Source: Amaranthus tricolor (Eukaryota; Streptophyta; Magnoliopsida; Caryophyllales; Amaranthaceae). From it: 64,000 nucleotides of DNA. A program made the translations under genes and the position numbers. The notes under the pieces are model-generated. The model saw only the letters and a list, made by a program, of their open reading frames with translations, was not told the origin of the DNA and ran no database searches. The DNA is taken from assembly GCF_026212465.1 (NCBI RefSeq), contig NC_080056.1:6098017-6162016 (forward strand), in the 5' to 3' direction. Within the stretch, counting starts at the first letter, position 1. Every line of letters begins with the position of its first letter. Of the stretch, positions 24,279 through 36,700 are shown in pieces.

Positions 24279-24399
24279 ACATGTACTTCATCTGTCCCAT
24301 AGAGATTGCAACAATTTTTCACGAAAGTGTGACGAATTTGTACTTCATCTGTTCCGATGAGATTGTTACGATGCATAATGTAGCAATTTCAATGGAATA

Positions 24400-24466
24400 G
24401 ATGAAAGGAAGGAAAGTGTTCGTATTTTGATGTCCATGCTGTGAACGTGTTCCATTGAGATTGCAA
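24400..24466 (+). repeat. Duplicate of the UVI4-like gene's 3' end
   Basis: This segment repeats 24234-24312: the last 13 codons, the stop and the first bases of the 3' UTR of the UVI4-like gene, with scattered substitutions and a short gap. In the copy the final codon before the stop reads CTG instead of CGA, so the Met-Arg tail becomes Met-Leu. Nearby phrases (GATTGCAACA...TTCACGAAAG, and GCAATTTCAATG(G/A)AATAGA) also occur two or three times between 24300 and 24590. Confidence 0.8.
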
Positions 24467-24590
24467 GATCTCTTCACGAAAAAGCGATGAACCTATACTC
24501 CATATGTCCCATTGATATTGCAACATTTCTTCACGAAAGCTCTCACATAGAGATGCGTAATGTTGCAATTTCAATGAAATAGACAAGTAG

Positions 24591-26545
24591 TTCCTGTATA
24601 AAGGGGATGGCATTTGGGATGTTATGCCCTGCTAAGTTATTTCTTGGATTAGTTTCTGCTAACAGTTGTAGACTTGTAGTTCTTTGTAAGTTGTAACAGT
24701 AAGATTAGAAGTTCAACCGTTAATGTACTCTTCCGTCTCTTTGAGTTTGCTACTATAAGTGTTATCGTGAGGGAAAATGTCACTTTCAGTAGCAAACTCA
24801 AAGAAACAGAAGGAGTATTTACTTAGACATCATTTAATTGTATGGTCCCTTAGAGGCGAGCTGATGTAGGAATAGAATATCCAATTAGATGAGGTCATGA
24901 GGATATGACCCTTATTCTAGTCCTTAGAACATGGAAGGCTGGAAGTTGAAGTTGTACTCTAGGTTGTTACAGTACAACTGTACAATCACTTTGTTTTTGT
25001 ACATAATGTGGTGTAAAGTGTTAAGTGTGTCTTTTCTTTTTAATGATTCTATTAATTTTGTGCTTGCATGTTATGTAAAGATGGAAGTGAGGGTCTTGGC
25101 CAGGCAAGGCTCACTTGTGGCACGAACCGTTTCTATCGTGTCATAGACAGTACGAGAAATGTAAAGGTCTGCGCGTTACGGTTATTTTATATACACATAG
25201 CAATTATGACCAAAAATTTTTAATGCAACTATGTGTTTGTGATTAATATACTTTAGCGTGTTTGGATGTTGATTTTTACATTAACTTTTAACTTGTTGGT
25301 TGGTTAAGTAAAAAGAATTATTTGGTAAATGACTTTTAAGTCAAAATAAAAAACTACTTTAATTAGCTTTTTTTTGTTGACTTTTAATTTGTTAATCAAC
25401 TATTTTTTCTAATAAAAACCAAAAACTAATAATCATATTATAAAGTCAAAATATATTATTAGTATTTGCCTTTTTTAAAATGAACAACATTCACACAATC
25501 ATTTGACATAGTTGGCTTTTTTTAATTGTTTTTTTCGCTTTTTGACCACAAAAAATATATAAGGTAAATGGCTCTTAAGTCAGTTAAAAAGTGGAATTTT
25601 AAGTCAACTAAAAATACGATTATAGTTAACTTCTTTCATTGATTTTTGGCTTGATGACCTATATTTTACTATTAATAGCAAATACCTAATTTAATTAAAC
25701 TATCTTTCTAAAAAACCATTAACCGACATTTGCCAAACATGGGCAGTATTTTAAGTACAATTCCCACATATCCACATTAGCTTTATTTATATCCTTTTTT
25801 TTCTTCTTTTTTATTGAGAGAAGATTGAGATTTGAGATCATTGACATTCTTTTTTACATAGATACTTGTACACGATAAAACCCATACAAAAGAAGTGTTT
25901 GATTGACATTTCTAATGTAAATCATGTTAAATCAATGAGAATAAAATGTTTCATTTTTTGCTTACATATCCAATACAATAATACTTTAACAAATTCTTTA
26001 TTAAGACCATTAAAATTTACTCAAATATAACCTTTGTTGCTTCGCTTTCATTTTTGCTAATTATAGCTTCCCATACTCTTAACTTAACGATGGAGATTGA
26101 ACTAAGTGTGAATGCTTGTTTAACAATGGCGGTGGACGGTGGTGGACTTAGAGGCCAACAATAGCCAAATGTGGTCACATAAAGTATGAAACATTTCCTT
26201 ATTCAAGACTTTTTTCACCGGTATCAATACAATTTTAGGTTTGTTTATCGATCATCTTTGTTGACCTCTAACCCTAAAAAATTATAATGTAGTTGTGAGA
26301 TTGAAAAATTACGTTTTCACCATTATTAAATACATTTATATATATTTGTAAGTTCAAATTGAATATATTAATAGTTAAGTTATGACATATAATGTGACAA
26401 TTGATGTTTTATGATCTAATTCAATTTTGAACGTATAAGCTTCAATTATCGTTTTAAAAATATTTATTTAAAGTCTATAAAGATATAGTATTGGTTTTAA
26501 CTCAAATTGAATATGTTAATAGTTAAATTATGACATATAATTGAC
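24591..26545. other. Intergenic, AT-rich, repeat-derived
   Basis: No supportable gene. The stretch from about 25257 (TGTTTGGATGTTGATTTT) to 25745 (TTTGCCAAACAT) has inverted ends and a TTAAGTC(A/G)-rich interior, suggesting a decayed MITE. Downstream, a degenerate phrase containing TGACATATAA recurs near 26384, 26530, 27527 and 27662, indicating an older repeat into which the hAT element at 26546 inserted. Confidence 0.4.
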
Positions 26546-27175
26546 TAGGGGTGTTCAAAACCGAGTACCGGGTCGACCCGGATCCGGAAATCCGGGTACC
26601 CGCTTTTTCAGGTACCTAAAATTGTGATCTGGTTCCGACTCGGTTTAAATCGGGTCGGAAACCGGATACCCGGTTTTCTTAGAATGTTTTTTTTTTTTTA
26701 TTTTTTTTTGTCTTTTTTTCGTTCAACTATGCGTTTTTATCTCTATTTTTATTTAAAATATTTTTTTATATAAAATTCAAATACTAACTCTTTAAAAATA
26801 TTTAGCTTAATTTGTCATAAAAGAAAAATTAAGAAAATTAAAGAATAATATTGTTACACATTGGTTTAAGTAAGAACAATTATACAAAAAAAATTTACCT
26901 ACGGGAGAAATATTATATTAATATTCAACCCAAAATTAGCTTAATAGATACTATCATTATTTTATTTATGAAAAAGTACAAAAAAAAAACCGGATATCGA
27001 GTACCCGGTTTCCAAAAATATGTGACCCGGATCCAGATTTGGTACCCGGTTTAAAAACCGAGTACCCAATCCGGATTATCCGCTTTACAAAAAAGGGTAA
27101 ATTATCCGTTTTTGAAAATCGGATACCGGGTAATCCGGATCGGATATTTCGGATCGAGTTTTTTTGCACACCCCA
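26546..27175. mobile_element. Non-autonomous hAT element, uninterrupted copy
   Basis: A 630-bp element with ends TAGGGGTGTTCAAAACC and ...TTTTTTTGCACACCCCA. Both arms are rich in CCGG(G/A)TACCCG motifs that form long imperfect inverted repeats. It is closely similar along its length to the element at 57363-58712 and keeps the empty site (ATTGGTTTAAGTAAGAACAA) where that copy holds a LINE. An 8-bp target duplication is not clear here. It has no transposase frame. Confidence 0.75.
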
Positions 27176-28081
27176 ATCTGACTCAATTTTGAACTTATAG
27201 TCTTCAATTATCGTTTTAAAGTTAAGTATTCAAATTGTATAGATATTGTATCACAAATTCTTGTGAGAGACGATCTCTTTGAGAGACTATCTCTAATTGG
27301 GCCAGTCCATTATAAATTTTTTTAAATATTGTAAGTATGCATTAATAATGATGTAAGTAGATATTTAAAATATTGAAAGTAGGCATTAAGGATAATGTAA
27401 GTAGGCATTAAAAATACAGTAAGTAGATATTAATCTTTAATGGGTTGGACTTGAGATACGTCTCTCAAGAGACTAGCTGTATTGTATAGCATTTAGTTCA
27501 AATTGAATATGTTAATAGTAAAACTGTGACATATAAATTGACAATTAATGCTTTATTCTTTAACTCAATTTTGAACTTATAATCTTCAATTATCGATTTA
27601 AAGATAAATGTTCAGATTAAATAGTTATTGCAAAGCATTAAGTTCGTTAGAATTAAAATTGTGATATATAAATTGACATTAAATCCTTGTCTGCATCCCT
27701 TCATAATGTCTGTAAATTCATTTTCATGTCCAATTTATTCATTACATCTTTCATTAGTGAGATCTTTGGAGTTTTACAGATGAAATGTTGATTTTCTTGA
27801 TAGCTTCCTAAAGATTTACAGAGATTTGTGAAAAATTGAATATGTAAATCTTTTTGATTTTCTTTACTAAATGTCGAGCAAGAAGTTTTGGCGGTTTTAG
27901 AATCATTTCCATGAATAGCGCTATTTACATATGACAATTATTATATTTTTCCTTTTCTTTTTTTTTTTTTATATTAGAAATGAAATTAGGTCGTGGAGGA
28001 CTGAGGAAGATGGATCGTCTCGTCTCGTACGTCTAAGATCAGCTGATTATTTTTTAAGAAAATTCTCGGGCCTTACCCGAT

Positions 28082-28408
28082 TAGAGGTGTTCAACGGGGC
28101 GACACTTGAACAGGTCAAGAACGGGTCGGGTCGGATAATTGTAGGAATTAGTTGTGAAAATATTTTACCACTTTTTTTTTTATATATATTTTTATATAAT
28201 ATTTTTATATGCATAAGTGGGTCGACCTAACAAGCCAAAAAGTAGAATAAAAAACTATTTTATAAACTTTTAAAAAACGGGTCAAAGTGGATTGAATTTT
28301 AACGGGCTTTGACCGGCCCCGACCCGTTTAACGCTTAACATTTGACATGACTCGCCCAAACCCAACCCATTTAAATTTTGATCCGACCCGGCCTATTAAA
28401 CACCTTTA
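28082..28408. mobile_element. Non-autonomous hAT-like element
   Basis: A 327-bp element beginning TAGAGGTGTTCAACGGG and ending TATTAAACACCTTTA, with GGGTCGGGTCGG / CCGACCCG motifs in the arms. It is flanked by TACCCGAT (28074-28081) and TACCTGAT (28409-28416), an 8-bp duplication with one mismatch. It belongs to the same broad TAGRGGTGTTCAA end-type as 26546 and 57363. Confidence 0.7.
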
Positions 28409-28670
28409 TACCTGATATTTCAAAAACCTAATTTTTTAAAGTGGTAGTGAATATTGAGGTGTTTTTTTTTTTTTGTTTTTTTTTGAGGTAAATATTGAGG
28501 TGATTTTTGGCCTTAAAAAGTTATTATCTCCCTCAATAAAAGAATATCCCTCCAATTTCTAAACATTATCCTTGTGTTTCCAGTGTCTTATTGTTGCTCA
28601 ACCCCTCAAGTTCAACTAGCATACTACATTAATTCTACATTGCAAAAAGCACCAAATTCTGTTTACAAAA

Positions 28671-31600
28671 ATGGTGTCTTGTTCAGCCCTTAATTTACAG
28701 TCACAAATGGTAAATTTATTTCTCTTTTCTTTCCATGTTTCAATTTTGTTGGTTTTTTCTTCTTCTTTTTGTTCCCTGCTTTAAATTTTTAAAATTGAGG
28801 ATTTATTCTTAGTGGGTTGTATGCATTAAGACTTTTATATCAATTAATGAGTTAATTAGATTGCTATACCAGAATTTTAAGCCTAATCTTTAATTTCTTT
28901 TACACAAATTTTAGTATTTTTTTTATTGAAATTTGGTTCTTGCTCTTCACCTTTTCTGGGTTATTCTCCTATTTAGTCCAAAGTTTTTTTTTTCCAAAAA
29001 TTTTAATGGAATTTTGAAAATAGGGTTTTGTAGAGAATTTTGTTTTAATGTATTCCTCTGTGGCTCTGTCCCTTCAATTTGTGACATTTATGTTTTGGTA
29101 GAATGTTGGGAGTAATTTTTTGAATGGTTGTTAGCGGAAGATAAAATACCGAGAGTGTTTGACAAATGATCGATTATTTACGGCTAATTGGAGTACAAAT
29201 TGATTTTATAAGCTGATTTGACTAGTTTATTTTGAAGATGCTGTACAAATTGGAGTACAGCTTCCTTAAAGTTAGGCTATTCTTAACCATAAGCTGTTTT
29301 AACTGATTAATTTATTAAATACAAAAATTATATGGTTTCAGTTTGTATCAAAATAAACCAAAATTGTTTGATAAGCTCTTTGGGAAAAACCCCATTATCC
29401 ATCTATTTCATCAAGTTTGTTACATTTGTTTTTTTTTTCTTTTTTTGTTTCTACGGTTTTGAAAGCATAATTTAAGTTTTATCTATAAATACTTAAAAAA
29501 AAAGTGTAAAAAGGGAGTATATAATTCTATTACAATTCTACTCATAAATGCATCTAACAAGATATATTTTAACTCGTATATATGCATGAAAAAATCACGT
29601 TTAAGCTTCTCTTACTTAAAAGTATATTCTAAAGTAATTAACTTAATGAAACGGGGTGACTACAAACAAATTGATAAAACAATTAAACAAATGTGTAGAT
29701 AAAGTAAAGCGAGAGATTGAATTTGCGGATAATATTAAGATGAGGATGTAAGAAATGTAGAAAAATCAGTTGAACATCCACAAATAGAATATGTAGCAAA
29801 AATTGAAATTGTGTAGCAAAATTGAGAGGGACGGAGTATTGATTTGTATAGAAATAAGATTGAATGTCTTGCTTATCTGATGGCAAATTTCAGGTTAGCT
29901 TCTGCAATAATGTTTTGCAAGTTCAAAGACTGCCTATGATTACCAATGTGCAACGATTTCGCCCTCTACCAGCTTCAGCAAGCTACTCACAAAGCAGGTT
30001 GTCATCATCAGCTTTCGGGCATAGCGTTTCCAAGGCACCTTCAAACCCACATCGTGGTGTTCGTTGTATGAGCTCATCCATTGTGAGTATCCTGTCTTGT
30101 TACTGTCATGTTATCGAAAAATTAGGGTGCACATAATGTACTTCAATCCTATGGCTTTGGAACATTGTGTTCAGCCAAGGTTATCGACTGAAAATTAACA
30201 ACAGTGAAACATGATTCGCTAGTTAACGCCTTTTGAATTCACGATTCGCTCAAAATGGTTCAAAATAGCCTGATGCGATTAGCGAATCATGTGACACTGA
30301 TTAAGAAGAATCGGGTGCTGAGGTTTTAGCATATCTTGGTATGTTGTAGAAGTGGGCTCAACTAGTGTGTATTTGATGGCTGCTTATACATAGTAAAACT
30401 TAATTTTGTGGCATTTTGGAAGGGCAACCGCCAATCGGAAGGGGTTCTAAAGTTTAGAAAATCTCGGTTTCCGATCGATTTCTATTAGATTGTGGGTTTT
30501 CCTCTACTTCTATGATAGGCATTTGTTTGTTGATATGCAAATTATTGAACTTTCCCTTAGGTTTGCTGCTTGAGATTGTAATGTGGATGAGTTGCTTTGT
30601 GATTAGGGTCAAGACGTGCAAGCGAAAGTGACTTCGAAAGTCTTCTTCGATGTAGACGTTGATGGGGAGTCAATCGGTAGAATTGTTATGGGCTTATATG
30701 GAGACGTCGTTCCCAAAACTGCTGAGAACTTTCGTGTTCTATGCACCGGTAAGTTTTATAGTTTATCATTCATCCGACTCCCTCTATCTCTCAAAGTTTT
30801 CCTCCTTTGAAATGTCGATTTCAAAATGCACTTGTTGATATCATCGTATAGGCGCAAAAGGCTATGGTTACAAGGGGAGCCACTTTCACCGCATAATTAA
30901 GGACTTCATGATTCAAGGTGGAGACTTCACCGAAGAAGATGTGAGTTCTCGCGCCCATGTTTTTACATATAGTCTATAGGGGCCATAACCGAAGTAAATG
31001 AGGATATATTCTTTCGTGTAGGGAACTGGAGGAATTAGCATATATGGTTCTAAATTTGAAGATGAAAACTTTTCATGTAAGTAAATTACTAAGGCAATGA
31101 TGACCATGTTAATCTTTCAAATTCGGTATAATTGTGTTCAAATTTGAGCCGAGGGAGCCTTTGGCCGCATTCTCCTTTATGGGTATGAGTTGCCGCCTTT
31201 CTTCCCTCTCCAGACCCTGATCATAGTTTCCTATGGGAGGGACACACTGGGTACGATGATGATGAAATAGCTTATATAATTTATGCAAGATTGCGCCACC
31301 CTTTAATCGTTATAACTTGCACAATTTTCTTATGCGAAACAAATTTCCGACTTTTGGATTTTATTTGCAGTGAAACATGTTGGACCTGGTGTGCTGAGCA
31401 TGGCAAATGCTGGTCCTAATACCAATGGAAGTCAGTTTTTCATTTGCACTGTACCAGTGAGTTGAACTTTCTTATAAGTCTACTTCATATATTGGCTACT
31501 TCTTGATGAGGTTTACTTGAACGAGCACGTATTGCTATTATCTAGTATCGCCTCGGCTAGTTATTAATTTACTATCTATAGAGGGCAGGGACTCAGGCCA

Positions 31601-31891
31601 ATGTTTTACATTCGGACGAATCTAAAGATTGCTACGTGATTCACTCGTGCTTAAGTTGTTTCCTTCGATTTGATAGTCATGTCGAAGTGAAAGCATGAGC
31701 GAGTTTTTTGATTGCTTGGCTTTATTTCTTTGCAGACCCCTTGGCTAGACAATCGCCATGTTGTGTTCGGACATGTGATTGATGGAATGGATGTTGTGCA
31801 AACACTTGAATCCACGGAAACAGGAAGAGGAGACTATCCCCGTAAACGTTGTAGGATCAAGAACTGCGGAGAGCTACCTTTAGAAGAATGA
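28671..31891 (+). CDS. CYP20-3: Chloroplast cyclophilin (peptidyl-prolyl isomerase), ROC4/CYP20-3 type
   Basis: Seven exons: 28671-28709, 29894-30082, 30607-30748, 30852-30940, 31022-31076, 31371-31456 and 31736-31891. All junctions are GT-AG and in phase; the product is 251 aa against about 260 in Arabidopsis. Cyclophilins catalyse cis-trans isomerisation of X-Pro bonds. The first ~80 residues are Ser/Arg-rich and acid-poor, as in a stromal transit peptide. The mature part starts near [13 protein letters not shown]. Active-site residues are all present: Arg in [29 protein letters not shown], and Trp/His in [11 protein letters not shown]. Cysteines near LCTG, FICT and KRCRIKNC occur where CYP20-3 has its redox-sensitive cysteines, so thioredoxin control and the link to cysteine synthesis may be kept. 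Small intron MITE at 30202. Confidence is high for a plastid cyclophilin, moderate for strict CYP20-3 orthology. Confidence 0.93.
30202..30299. mobile_element. 98-bp hAT-type MITE in cyclophilin intron 2
   Basis: The element starts CAGTGAAACATGATTCGCT and ends AGCGAATCATGTGACACTG, a near-perfect terminal inverted repeat. The flanks are ATTAACAA (30194-30201) and ATTAAGAA (30300-30307), an 8-bp duplication with one mismatch. Same family as 512-648. Confidence 0.8.
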
Positions 31892-33739
31892 ACATTTTGA
31901 TACGATCAACTGTGTGATGGTGTTACCGTCTCTCACTTTCTACGCTTTAATGAGTTATTATCTCTCGCTTTTTAAGCTTTATCGAGTTTATTCTTTTGAC
32001 CGTACAACTTTAATAGAAGAATACTAGCATTATGTATCAGTTATCATCCATATTTCAAATAAAAGCTTGAAAGTTTTGCACAACTATCAACTGGTGATTC
32101 ACTTACGATCTATTTGGTTATTGGTGGGAGCGGTACTGAAACAATATGTATGATCATGAGACCGTCATAGTCTAATAATTTTTGTTTCTTCACCAAATTT
32201 ATTCCTTTCCGTTAGCACTTCAGAATGCAGTATCATGTAGTAATGAAATTGTTAAGGAAAAAACATGTTTGAAGACGAGAATCTCATTACCATGGATTGT
32301 TTGCGTTTATCGCCATTAAAAACATAGATGTTAAGCTCCCATAGAATTGAGGCTATGGTCAGATCTCCTTGTATAGGAAAATTAGAATACTTTATTGTTT
32401 TTTGTAGTGTCTATCTTGAGCTCTTATGGCTCATTGAAGCTTTCCTTTACATTTTTAGGGAGATTGTTGGGATTTATCATTATCATACCCAATATATATT
32501 CTACTCATAGAAATTATGATTAGAGTCTGAAAAGGGATGAAAGAGAACAAACCATACCCATGTGGCCAAAGAGACTCGAATGAGTATGTTTAGTCATTCT
32601 CTTTTTAACTCGCCTTTCATGTTTGATTTCAAGCCTCACAAATGGTTAGGAACTAAATGCCCTAGCAGGTAAGTTCAGTTATGTCCTAACTCGCTTGTGG
32701 AGTGCTTGGGGCTTATCAAAATAAGAAAGCTGCGTTCGCATTATTTATTCTTCCCTTGTAGTCGTCATCACAACATAGCTACACCGAAAAAATATAAAAG
32801 ATTTATATTGGTTTCAATTGTTCTAAAGAATACTTCATAGTTTTAGGGATCTTACGTTGATCTCAGGGAAGCGGGAGCAACATCAATTGGGAGACCTATG
32901 CCAATGCCAGTGGTAGAAACGATACAATAGGATTATTTACTTGAAAAGTTCGATTGAGCCACGGAGAAAGAAGTAAAAACGGGGTATATATAAATTCTTG
33001 CTCACAATGTACATAGAAAGTTATTTCAGTCCTTTCCGAAAAGACAAAAAGAAGCAAAAGAACGACAAACAAAAGAGATAATGACTTGGATCTTTTCTTT
33101 ATGTATAAATACGACTTAGCCAAAACTTATTCTCATGGCTAGTCGAAACTCCAATGTGTAAATTCCCAGACGTGTTCATGTTGGATTTATTAAAATCTTC
33201 CACAAAGTATAGTTCTTCTGATTCCTGCAACACCAAAGATCATAGTATAAGACCACAAATAAAACTCTTTTTCTTGCTCCAGTAATTACTAACGTGTGCT
33301 AGCAATCAACACTACAAACACTTCTTTAGGTTCTAATGACAGTAGTAAAGGGATTGTTGACATAAATGCAAACATCATCACTAGGATACATGCCATTTTT
33401 TACGATTTTGTGGTTCAAAATCCGGAAACTAGCACGTGCCAGTTTTTACCAATTCTCTTCGGTTCAGTTTTCGATAAATTGTGACATAGCATATTACTCA
33501 TCCGGATTCTCAATCTAATATCAATGGCAAGTATCTTTTACAGCATGAGATACGGTAAAGAAAAAAAAGGTATTGTGAGCTTTAACCTAATCAAAATGTG
33601 ACATTTTGGTTTCTGGAGTCTACATGGGACCTGGGAAGAAAGCAATATCGTGGAAGAATTTTCAAAGAAATGTAAGTATTGCACAAAGTATAATTTCAGT
33701 CTTACCAAGTCTAATTTCGAGCAGTGTTATAGCATTTTA
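31892..33739. other. Intergenic region between convergent cyclophilin and ILK genes
   Basis: It holds the 3' UTRs of both neighbours and an old LINE tail at 32478-32582. ORFs present are short and resemble no family I know. Confidence 0.5.
32478..32582 (-). mobile_element. Decayed RTE-type LINE 3' end
   Basis: Reading ATCATTATCATACCCA... then GTCTGAAAAGGGATGAAAG...CCATACCCATGTGGCCAAAGAGACTCGAA, it follows the order of motifs at the 3' tails of the LINE copies at 51541 and 57696 (ATC-rich start, GTCTGGGGA..., CATACCCATAAAG, GACTCGA). It is clearly older, with many substitutions. Confidence 0.5.
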
Positions 33740-36700
33740 CTACAACCAAGGAAGCTTGAAGGTATCTTTCCACCATCCTTGTTTAGAACCGTGGGCAACC
33801 ACACCATCCAACCGCAAAATGATCTCAGCAAAGCTTGGTCTAAGAGAAGGATCTCCACTCCAACATAGTTCAATCAACCTGAGTTAATCAGGGAATAAAA
33901 AAAGATCATTCCATTAAATAATGACGGCTTTATATAGGGGTTTTGAGCTTACTGCTTTGCAAAACCCTGTTGCGAAACACATGTCATTATAAGCAATTAT
34001 TCTAATATATTAGCATTATAAATCTTTTTTATATATGTATTAGATTCTCAAAGGTCTATTATAAGCTTTAATATACTATATGTTCTAGAAAACTTGAATT
34101 ATGATAAAATAAGTATTTTTCAAGGTAACAATGCACATTGATGTTAGCAAACAAGTTGTAACACCACGATATGTTGCGTTTATGACATTGCAATAATAGA
34201 AAGGAGCAACTCTCAAATGATTAGGAATGATACGCAACTTTCCCATATTAATAGTATCAGCTACGTAAAGAGATCTTTATGCAAAGGGCAGAAAAGGTTC
34301 AACAAAGTCCTTTTTTTGTAGTCTCTTAACTAATTGTACAGCGCTTAACTAAATAAGCTTAATTATGTAACTATGAACACGCTAGCGGCATCCTTGTTGG
34401 GCAAAGTCAATTTTATATATATGGAGGAAAACAAGTTGGAGTGTAGTAATATATACACTATAATTAGTGCTTTTGCATCTAAAATATGCTCATATATATT
34501 AACTATTTTGTATGAATATTAAGACATTTCGTTAAAACTTCTAGTAATTTTCATAAAAAAGTTTTATGCATTTAAAGATTATATGTTGGAGCATAATAGC
34601 AAAGAAGAATTTACAATTACTCCGTCCCAGAGAATTTTTTCCATTTGCTTTTGGCATGGAGATTAAGAAGTTACATATACCAAGTGAAAGTAATGGAGTA
34701 TTAAGAAATAAAAGAGAGGAGATAAGAGTAAAAGTGACATGGTTATATACAAAAAAAATGAGGAGTATGATACTTTTGCAGTATCTAAAGGTCTTAATAT
34801 TTCAATTTATGTTTATCACTTACTATTGAATCAAATTCATCCTTCAGCCATCAAAATTTCTGAAACAGGGCTCGGTATCACCACCAAGTGTAATGCACCA
34901 ACAACAATACAACATAGAAGTTTGCTCAAAAGTTCTAAGGATACAACGCAAATAAAGAACTTGGGAAACCTTTTGAAATAAATAACAAGAAGTCTCTCTT
35001 GTTTCGGGAGGGGTGGGGGGAGGGTAACACATTTGACATTTCATCTAACACATCTGGCATCTGCCAATGTGTCTCGTATGTAGAACATCAGAAAATCGGT
35101 AACCCCTAACCTCTTGACAGTTTGTACAAAGAAGTTGAATATTCTTTAAAGTAACAAAGTAATGCTTAAGGTAACAAAGAACTTACTCTTTTAATTCCGA
35201 TGGATAACTTTTCAACTTCTTAAACGGTGGTCTTTTCCCCTCTAAACACATGTGCTGAATGGCTTCTTCTGCAGGTTTTGGGTGGAAAGGATGAACACCT
35301 TCAATCATCTAAAAAAACAAGCAAAATGATATAAGTGAGCCAACAAGCAGTTCACATCATTTCACAAAAGCATTTGAGTTAAAAGTTTGAATTATCCTAT
35401 TTCCTCTATGAACTTTCATTTAGCTCAGAAAGAAATCAGAGACATTAGTGGTAAGAAAACTAAATTGGGCTGGGTAAGAGAAGCTTGTTATTAAAATATA
35501 TGAAATTAACATAAATAGGACCCAAAATCTTTTGATTAATTGTCCCTGCAAAGCTCTCAGTATGTGTAAAACAATGTTATAATTCACTGCCTAATTAGTA
35601 ATTAGTCCAAAAGTGTCCAACATGATCCCAAAATGGCCTTATTTATAAACCCTCAAGAATATTAATTAGTTTCCTTTAAGTCGTGCCACATTTCATCTTG
35701 ATTACTATTAGCATCAAGCTTCAATGTCGATTAATACAGTACGGTACGAAGATCACTAGATCACTAACAGCACCCTTCTACTACCTATTTTCATTTTGCT
35801 GTATGTGACAGCGATTTTGGTCATTCGGTAATGACCATTCAGAATAGGATATACTAGTACAAAAACAAAATTAAAGAAAGAGCTTATACTTTTTCCTTTA
35901 CACATCTTTGCTTCTCTGGTCATCTCGAGTTTCATCGAATGAAAGAAACAAGCAGAGGGTTACATTGACTAGCTTATTATTGAAGTTCTAATTTCATCTC
36001 GATTAGGATAATGCATTAAAGCTTCACATTTCAATGTTGATTAGGTTCCTTTACTTGTTTCAGCATTTTAAAAACCAATCAAATAATCTGTCTTATTTCT
36101 TCAATAGTATTATTTTCCTGCCTACTCGAGCCAGAAATAGAAGTCTTTGTCTTTTCTATTACAGCTTATAGCACGTAAAAAATAGAAGTAAAAATCTTTT
36201 TATATTTAAAACAGGTCTACGAGTACCCAATAAGATTTTTCACATGGCCCATGACCCGGAACTTTAAGTTATTTCTTAAAATTGACCAGCAATTAAAGCT
36301 TCGGGTCAGCAGCTTAACGGGTCGGGTTTTTTTAAACACCCCTATGGAACACTATCATGCACTAGTATCGGAAGAAGGTGATTGGAAGAAAATGACTTGC
36401 AATTAGCACCTTTACCCATGACTTACGAAACGTGTCATTAAATTTTGACTGGAGGCAACAGTGTGGTATGCCAGAGACAATAGATGACGAAGTCTGAAAA
36501 TTTATATTTGCAATCATACATAACACTTCTACTTTAGATTTGACTAGCTTCACCTCAACACAGGTAGACGTTATGGATGGCTTAACAGCGTGGTATCATA
36601 TACACAGATGTATTACCCATATCTAAAGTACAAAGTCAAGGTTGCATACAATCAGCCCCCCAGATTCTTCTTAGGTGCGGTAATGGAATGTTGAAAATTA

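Noticed and set aside
26851..27169. Short frames on both strands over the hAT element
   Set aside because: They read through inverted repeat arms of a non-coding element.
29683..29886. Minus-strand frame in cyclophilin intron 1
   Set aside because: AT-rich intron sequence with no homologous features.
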